Source of the DNA: Alphaproteobacteria bacterium | GTDB lineage: Bacteria; Pseudomonadota; Alphaproteobacteria; Rickettsiales; RI-342 | Length of the DNA stretch: 9,445 nt | NCBI GenBank assembly: GCA_020851915.1 | Contig: JADZBT010000078.1 | Coordinates: forward strand, 1-9,445 | Direction: 5' to 3' | Part shown: in pieces, positions 5,466-9,445 of the stretch | Layout of the letters: each line of letters opens with the position of its first letter | Numbering within the stretch: position 1 is the first letter of the stretch | Made by a program: the position numbers and the translations under genes | Notes under the pieces: generated by a model | Database searches by the model: none | Told to the model about the DNA's origin: nothing | Seen by the model: the letters and a program-made list of their open reading frames with translations, nothing else

Positions 5466-5666
5466 ATGCGGATAATGGTCAATGGCGATGAACGGAATGT
5501 GACGCACGGCCTTTCGGTGGAAGGGCTGCTGGCGGAGCTGGGCCTCGCGGGCAAAAAGGTCGCGGTCGAGCATAACCTTGCAATCGTCCCGCGCTCCACC
5601 TATGCCGAGCTGCAGGTGGCGGAAGGCGACCGGCTGGAGATCGTGCATTTCATCGGAGGGGGTTGA
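5466..5666 (+). CDS. thiS: Sulfur carrier protein ThiS
   Basis: 66 residues. A ubiquitin-fold sulfur carrier: its C-terminal glycine is adenylated by ThiF, converted to a thiocarboxylate, and donates sulfur to ThiG for the thiamine thiazole ring. Evidence: short length, beta-grasp pattern (MRIMVNGDERNV, then GLSVEGLLAELGL, KVAVEHNLAIVPRSTY, GDRLEIVHFIGGG), and the obligatory Gly-Gly end. ATG at 5466 gives the usual N-terminus; an in-frame ATG at 5475 would start inside the first strand. The ribosome site is weak. The stop overlaps thiG's possible TTG start and precedes its ATG by 2 bp, so the two are translationally coupled. No TPP riboswitch fits in the 66-bp upstream gap. Confidence 0.93.
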   Translation: MRIMVNGDERNVTHGLSVEGLLAELGLAGKKVAVEHNLAIVPRSTYAELQVAEGDRLEIVHFIGGG

Positions 5667-5668
5667 AG

Positions 5669-6472
5669 ATGGTGGCATTGGTAAAAACAGCGGCGGCAAC
5701 GGATGATCGCTTCACGGTCGCGGGAAAGAGCTTCTCCTCACGCCTGCTGGTGGGCACGGGCAAATACAAGGATTTCGAAGAAACCAGACGCGCCATCGAG
5801 GCCTCGGGCGCGGAGATCGTCACCGTCGCCGTGCGCCGGGTGAACCTCACCGACCCCAGCGCACCGCAGCTACAGGACTACATCGACCCCAAGAAATACA
5901 CCTACCTCCCTAACACCGCCGGATGCTACACGGCAGATGACGCCATCCGCACGTTGCGCCTTGCGCGCGAAGCGGGCGGCTGGAACCTCGTGAAGCTCGA
6001 AGTGCTGGGCGATCAGAAAACCCTCTACCCGGACGTAGTGGAAACCCTCAAGGCCGCCGAAGTATTGCTGAAAGACGGCTTCGACGTGATGGCCTATACC
6101 TCCGACGACCCGCTGGTGGCAAAGAAACTCGAAGACATGGGCTGCTGTGCCATCATGCCGCTGGGCGCACCGATTGGATCGGGATTGGGATTACAGAACA
6201 AACTCAACATCAAATTCATCGTCGATCAGTCCAACGTGCCGGTGCTGGTCGATGCGGGCGTAGGCACGGCATCCGATGCCACCGTGGCCATGGAGCTGGG
6301 CTGCGACGCCGTGCTGATGAACACCGCCATCGCCGAAGCCAAAGACCCCGTCCTCATGGCCCGCGCGATGAAGCTTGCCATCGAATCCGGCCGCATGGCC
6401 TACCTCGCGGGCCGCATGCCCCGCCGCGCCTACGCCAGCGCGTCGTCGCCGCTCACGGGGATAGTGGAATAA
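5669..6472 (+). CDS. thiG: Thiazole synthase ThiG
   Basis: 267 residues, typical length. Condenses 1-deoxy-D-xylulose 5-phosphate, dehydroglycine and ThiS-thiocarboxylate sulfur into the thiazole phosphate of thiamine; cytoplasmic TIM barrel. Visible: SFSSRLLVGTGKYKDFEETR (about 21-40), VTVAVRRVN, LPNTAGCYTADDAIR, the Schiff-base lysine in NLVKLEVLGD (Lys109), MPLGAPIGSGLGLQN and VPVLVDAGVGTASDATVAME for phosphate binding, and VLMNTAIAEAKDPVLMARAM. The start is taken at ATG 5669 (MVALVK), with GGAGG nine bases upstream. A TTG at 5663 in the same frame is only three bases from that site. No thiE, thiO or thiF is in the window. The next gene begins only 6 bp after the stop. Confidence 0.96.
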   Translation: MVALVKTAAATDDRFTVAGKSFSSRLLVGTGKYKDFEETRRAIEASGAEIVTVAVRRVNLTDPSAPQLQDYIDPKKYTYLPNTAGCYTADDAIRTLRLAREAGGWNLVKLEVLGDQKTLYPDVVETLKAAEVLLKDGFDVMAYTSDDPLVAKKLEDMGCCAIMPLGAPIGSGLGLQNKLNIKFIVDQSNVPVLVDAGVGTASDATVAMELGCDAVLMNTAIAEAKDPVLMARAMKLAIESGRMAYLAGRMPRRAYASASSPLTGIVE

Positions 6473-6478
6473 CCCCGC

Positions 6479-7969
6479 ATGCTCAACGGCGTCACCACGG
6501 AAGCGTTGCTGCCCAACAAGAATCGTTACGGGCTGTATGGCTTCCTGTTCCTGCTGCTGCTCCTGCTGCACCGACTCTATTACATCAGCCTCGAACGTTT
6601 CGATCTCTATGTGGACGAGGCGCAATACTGGACATGGGCGCAGGCGCTCGACTGGGGCTATTACTCCAAGCCACCGATGGTGGCCTGGGCGATCGCGGCC
6701 ACCACGTCGCTCTGCGGTGACGGCGAATTCTGCGTGAAACTCGCTTCGCCGCTCGCCTATTTTGTCACGTCGCTCGTGATATATCTCACAGGCAAAGAAT
6801 TGTTCAGCGCGCGCGTGGCATTCTTCTCGGCCATCGTATTCGCCACGCTGCCCGCCGTGACACTCTCCTCCACCCTCATCTCCACCGACCCGTTCCTGCT
6901 GCTGTTCTGGGCAGTCGCATTTTATGCGTTCCTCAAAGCCATACGCACCAACGCATGGCACTGGTGGCTGGCCTGTGGCGCGGCATGCGGGCTGGGCCTG
7001 CTCAGCAAATATAATTTTGCGATCTTCGCCCCCTCGGCACTGCTGTTCATGGCCACCTCGCCGCAGTATCGCCCGCAACTGAAAAGCATGAAACCCTATG
7101 CGGCGGCGCTGCTGGCAGGATTATTCTACCTCCCGAATTTCCTGTGGAACCTCGATAACGGATTCGTGAGCTACCTGCACACGCGCGACAACGCCAATCT
7201 CTCGGGCCCCTTGTTCCACCCGGAGGAGATGCTGAATTTCGTGGGCGCGCAGTTCCTCGTATTCGGCCCCCTGCTGTTTGGCACGTTGCTCTGGGTCACC
7301 GCCCGCATCCGTGAGTTGTGGAAAAACGAGAAGCCGCGCCTGCTGTTCTCGTTCCTGCTGCCGTTCTTTGCGGTGATCCTATCCATCAGCCTGCTGTCGC
7401 GCGCACATGCCAACTGGGCTGCGCCGATGTATATTTCCGCTACGATACTGGTAGTGGCATGGTTGGTGGAGGCAAAGAAGACCTGGGTGATCCACGCCTC
7501 GATCATCCTGCATCTATTGCTGGCCGGGGGATTGTATAACTACCACGCCTTAGCCCGCATGGCGGGGATCGAACTTTCCTACTCACAGGATCCGTTCCGC
7601 CGCATCGAGGGCTGGCGGGCGCTGGCAGAGGCCATGGCTCCAGTGCGGAACGCACATCCCGGCACGACCCTGCTGGTCGATAACCGCACCATGGCGGCAG
7701 AAATGCTCTATTACGCAACCCCCAAGCCGGTCGAGGTGGTGAAGTGGAACGCCGACGGCGTCATTGAAGACCATTACGAGCTTACCACGCACATGGAAGG
7801 CCGCGAGGGGCAGGATTTCCTTTACCCCACACAAGAGAAAAACCCAACGGAGATACTAAGCCGCTTTGCTTCCGCGACGAAAGTCGCTACCATACGCATA
7901 CCCATAACCCATGATTACACGCGCGAGCACGATGTCTATTTTCTCCAGAGTTTCAAGGGCTATCATTGA
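6479..7969 (+). CDS. GT39-family (PMT/ArnT-type) membrane glycosyltransferase
   Basis: 496 residues. Integral inner-membrane GT-C enzyme that would move a sugar from a polyprenyl-phosphate carrier to an acceptor on the periplasmic side. A first hydrophobic helix (about 17-34) is followed by a periplasmic loop with the GT-C acidic motif LYVDEAQYW (Asp46-Glu47) and YYSKPPMVAW. Many further helices follow to about residue 350, with STDPFLLLFW (Asp137) matching the second conserved acidic site. The soluble C-terminal part (about 370-496) is periplasmic in relatives. ArnT adds 4-amino-arabinose and Rhizobium Rgt enzymes add galacturonate to lipid A or core; which sugar or acceptor applies here is not readable. 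It starts 6 bp after thiG without a strong ribosome site and overlaps the PAP2 gene by 38 bp. Pairing with a lipid phosphatase supports envelope-lipid modification. Confidence 0.87.
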   Translation: MLNGVTTEALLPNKNRYGLYGFLFLLLLLLHRLYYISLERFDLYVDEAQYWTWAQALDWGYYSKPPMVAWAIAATTSLCGDGEFCVKLASPLAYFVTSLVIYLTGKELFSARVAFFSAIVFATLPAVTLSSTLISTDPFLLLFWAVAFYAFLKAIRTNAWHWWLACGAACGLGLLSKYNFAIFAPSALLFMATSPQYRPQLKSMKPYAAALLAGLFYLPNFLWNLDNGFVSYLHTRDNANLSGPLFHPEEMLNFVGAQFLVFGPLLFGTLLWVTARIRELWKNEKPRLLFSFLLPFFAVILSISLLSRAHANWAAPMYISATILVVAWLVEAKKTWVIHASIILHLLLAGGLYNYHALARMAGIELSYSQDPFRRIEGWRALAEAMAPVRNAHPGTTLLVDNRTMAAEMLYYATPKPVEVVKWNADGVIEDHYELTTHMEGREGQDFLYPTQEKNPTEILSRFASATKVATIRIPITHDYTREHDVYFLQSFKGYH

Positions 7970-8663
7970 CATTCCGCCGCTGGCGTGGACGCTGCTGCTC
8001 ATCGCGTTCATCCCGTTCGGCCTGTTTCCCAAGCTCGACCTGTTGGTATCGCGCCTGTTCTATACCAGCGCGGAGGGATTTTTTCTGAAGGATCTCCCCA
8101 TCGTCCAGTTCGGATACAACGTCGTGCCGATAGTGCTGAAAATCACGGTCGCAATACTGCTCGTCCTGCTGGTAAAAGGAGAGATCACCAAACGGCCGGT
8201 ATGCGGCGTCACCCGCAAGGCATTCGCCTTTCTGATAATGTCACTCGTCATCGGGCCGGGACTCGTGGTGAATATCGGCTTCAAGGATTACTGGGGACGT
8301 GCGCGTCCCTTGCAGGTGTACGATTTCGGTGGCGGCCAACGCTACAGCCCGCCGCTCATCCCCAGCGACCAATGCGAGACGAACTGCTCCTTCGTTTCCG
8401 GACATGCATCGGGGGGGTTCTATTTTATGAGCTTCGCATTGCTGGCGCGCGGCAAACGTAAGAAGGACTGGATGCTGTATTCCATCGGACTGGGCAGCCT
8501 GTTCGGTCTGGTACGTATCGTGCAGGGAGCACATTTCCTGAGCGACGTCGTCTTCTGCGGGTTTGCGATCTACTTCACCACGCAGATACTCTACAATCTG
8601 TTCTACCCTGAGGAACCGCAGAGAGGCCCCAGAGAAGTCTCCCTGCCGGAACCTTCGGCGTAG
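7932..8663 (+). CDS. PAP2-family membrane phosphatase (possible lipid A phosphatase)
   Basis: 243 residues from the ATG at 7932. Membrane phosphatase of the PAP2 superfamily, active site at the periplasmic face. All three signature motifs are present: KDYWGRARP (KX6RP, Lys118-Pro126), SFVSGHAS (Ser156-Gly157-His158) and RIVQGAHFLSD (RX5HX3D, Arg195, His201, Asp205). About six hydrophobic segments, with a large loop between motifs 1 and 2 containing two cysteines (148 and 152). The layout resembles LpxE/LpxF-type lipid A phosphatases, but undecaprenyl-diphosphate or phosphatidylglycerol-phosphate phosphatases cannot be excluded. The ATG at 7911 would lengthen the protein by seven residues and the overlap with the upstream gene to 59 bp; neither start has a good ribosome site. 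The overlap implies coupled expression with the glycosyltransferase. A paired-hairpin repeat follows the stop. Confidence 0.88.
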   Translation: MSIFSRVSRAIIDIPPLAWTLLLIAFIPFGLFPKLDLLVSRLFYTSAEGFFLKDLPIVQFGYNVVPIVLKITVAILLVLLVKGEITKRPVCGVTRKAFAFLIMSLVIGPGLVVNIGFKDYWGRARPLQVYDFGGGQRYSPPLIPSDQCETNCSFVSGHASGGFYFMSFALLARGKRKKDWMLYSIGLGSLFGLVRIVQGAHFLSDVVFCGFAIYFTTQILYNLFYPEEPQRGPREVSLPEPSA

Positions 8664-8681
8664 CCAACCGAGACGTGCGCC

Positions 8682-8755
8682 ATCCCAGCGCAGGCCGGGA
8701 TCTTATCTTTCCAATCGTGCATGTTGAGACGTGAGATACCGGCCTTCGCCGGTAT
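8682..8755. repeat. Diverged paired-hairpin repeat in a convergent gap
   Basis: Left hairpin 8682-8701 (ATCCCAGC with GCCGGGAT, one mismatch, loop GCAG). Right hairpin 8736-8755 (ATACCGGC with GCCGGTAT, loop CTTC, perfect 8 bp). A 34-bp spacer separates them, bordered by GGATCT on the left and GAGAT on the right, the same borders as in the 75-bp repeats at 1192 and 1946. It fills almost the whole 104-bp gap between the PAP2 stop and the convergent secretion-gene stop, and could act as a bidirectional 3' end. There is no clear T run. Confidence 0.65.
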
Positions 8756-8767
8756 GTCAGCACATAG

Positions 8768-9445
8768 CTATGCGCCGTCGCCTTCCTTCTTGTCGCCCTG
8801 CGGCGCAGGACTCTCCGCAGGTTTCTTGTCGCCGCCAGAGGCAGCCGGTTTCGGCGGCAGAGGGGGTAATGGCGGCAACGGCGGCAGAGGCGGAAGCGCC
8901 AGCGAATCATCCTTTTTCTGTTCTTCTACTTTTTTCGGCTCATCCTTTTTGGCTTCTTCTTTCTTGTCACCCGCAGGCGCGGTAGCTGGTTTCGACACCG
9001 GCGGCAGATCGAACGGATTCTGCTTGGGCGCGTCCTTGCTCGCAGGCGCAGGGGCGGCAGGGGTGGGCGCAGCGGCGGGCTTGTCCGCAGGTTTCTCAGC
9101 CGGTTTATCCGCCGGTTTATTCGTTGGCTTCGGAGCAGGCGCTGGCGGAAGCTCCGGAAGCGCCGGTTTTGGCGGCGGCGGCGGTGGCGGGGGAGCCGGA
9201 GGCTTCGTATCCTTTGGAGGAGCGGGGGGTGCAGGCGGTTCCGCCGGCGCGGCGGCAGCCGGTTTCTCATCAGGCGCTGCTTTCTTCTTCTTGCGCGGAT
9301 CGTACGGTTCCTGCGTCGGAACCACCGTCTGGGGCAACAGGCGCTTGGTGAAGAACGGATCCGCGAAGTATTTGATCTTGTTGCTCTTCACCGGAGGCTG
9401 CGATTCGATAAGCAGAATCTGCTCATCGCGCGGCAATCCGATGAC
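8768..9445 (-). CDS. virD4: C-terminus of a VirD4/TraG-like type IV secretion coupling protein with a long Pro/Lys/Ala tail (5' end outside window)
   Basis: The frame is open across the right edge; 225 residues are visible, stop TAG at 8768-8770. The first 50 residues (GLPRDEQILLIESQPPVKSN, then KIKYFADPFFTKRLLP and VPTQEPYDP) resemble the very end of VirD4 coupling ATPases of rickettsial and related type IV secretion systems, which dock substrates at the inner membrane. Walker motifs would lie outside, so the call rests on this short segment. The rest (about 51-225) is low complexity: an eight-proline run, NKPADKPAEKPADKPA, a Lys/Glu-rich stretch (about 161-179), and five LPP repeats (about 184-198). 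It is probably disordered, and could be a surface for substrate or VirB contacts. The TTG encoding residue 4 could be misread as a start; the homologous frame continues past it. The remainder of a secretion cluster is expected beyond the window. Confidence 0.72.
   Translation of the reverse strand, partial: VIGLPRDEQILLIESQPPVKSNKIKYFADPFFTKRLLPQTVVPTQEPYDPRKKKKAAPDEKPAAAAPAEPPAPPAPPKDTKPPAPPPPPPPPKPALPELPPAPAPKPTNKPADKPAEKPADKPAAAPTPAAPAPASKDAPKQNPFDLPPVSKPATAPAGDKKEEAKKDEPKKVEEQKKDDSLALPPLPPLPPLPPLPPKPAASGGDKKPAESPAPQGDKKEGDGA

Noticed and set aside
5400..5699. In-frame upstream extension of aroQ on the minus strand
   Set aside because: It is antisense to thiS, has no homology to dehydroquinase, and the start at 5399 matches the family N-terminus with a ribosome site.
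6191..7078. 295-codon open frame on the minus strand over thiG and the glycosyltransferase
   Set aside because: Long only because of GC-rich codon composition; the plus strand carries conserved ThiG and GT39 motifs.

Overview
The window reads as chromosomal DNA of an alphaproteobacterium: it is GC-rich, and it carries an NDUFA12-type complex I accessory protein next to an MlaD-like protein, a DUF2155 protein, aat and aroQ, a gene set typical of that class. The far right end holds what looks like the C-terminus of a VirD4/TraG type IV secretion coupling protein. That would fit a host-associated or conjugative lineage, but I cannot name the order or genus.

Left (1-1181): the C-terminal two thirds of aspS, running in from outside the window. 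Next (about 1182-2109) is an accessory-looking stretch. One minus-strand gene for a small four-helix membrane protein (1343-1687), with a clear ribosome binding site and a rho-independent terminator, lies between two 75-bp paired-hairpin repeats (1192-1266 and 1946-2020). The outer arms of the two repeats are exact reverse complements of each other. An AT-rich, non-coding stretch separates this gene from the right-hand repeat.

Centre (2110-4272): a plus-strand run, NDUFA12-like, mlaD-like, DUF2155 periplasmic protein and a class I glutamine amidotransferase. It ends in an 11-bp convergent overlap with aat. On the minus strand are aroQ (with its own terminator) and then aat. Divergent from aroQ is a tight plus-strand cluster: thiS, thiG, a GT39-type membrane glycosyltransferase and a PAP2-family phosphatase. 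The first two make the thiazole half of thiamine. The last two look like envelope-lipid remodelling enzymes that have come to share the thiSG transcript.

Right (8664-9445): a third, diverged paired-hairpin repeat fills the convergent gap. The minus-strand gene beyond it encodes a short VirD4-like conserved segment followed by a tail of about 175 residues, very rich in Pro, Lys and Ala with several tandem short repeats. Most of the window is ordinary housekeeping. The points most worth a second look are the mirror-image repeat pair around the small membrane gene and the low-complexity tail on the coupling-protein candidate.
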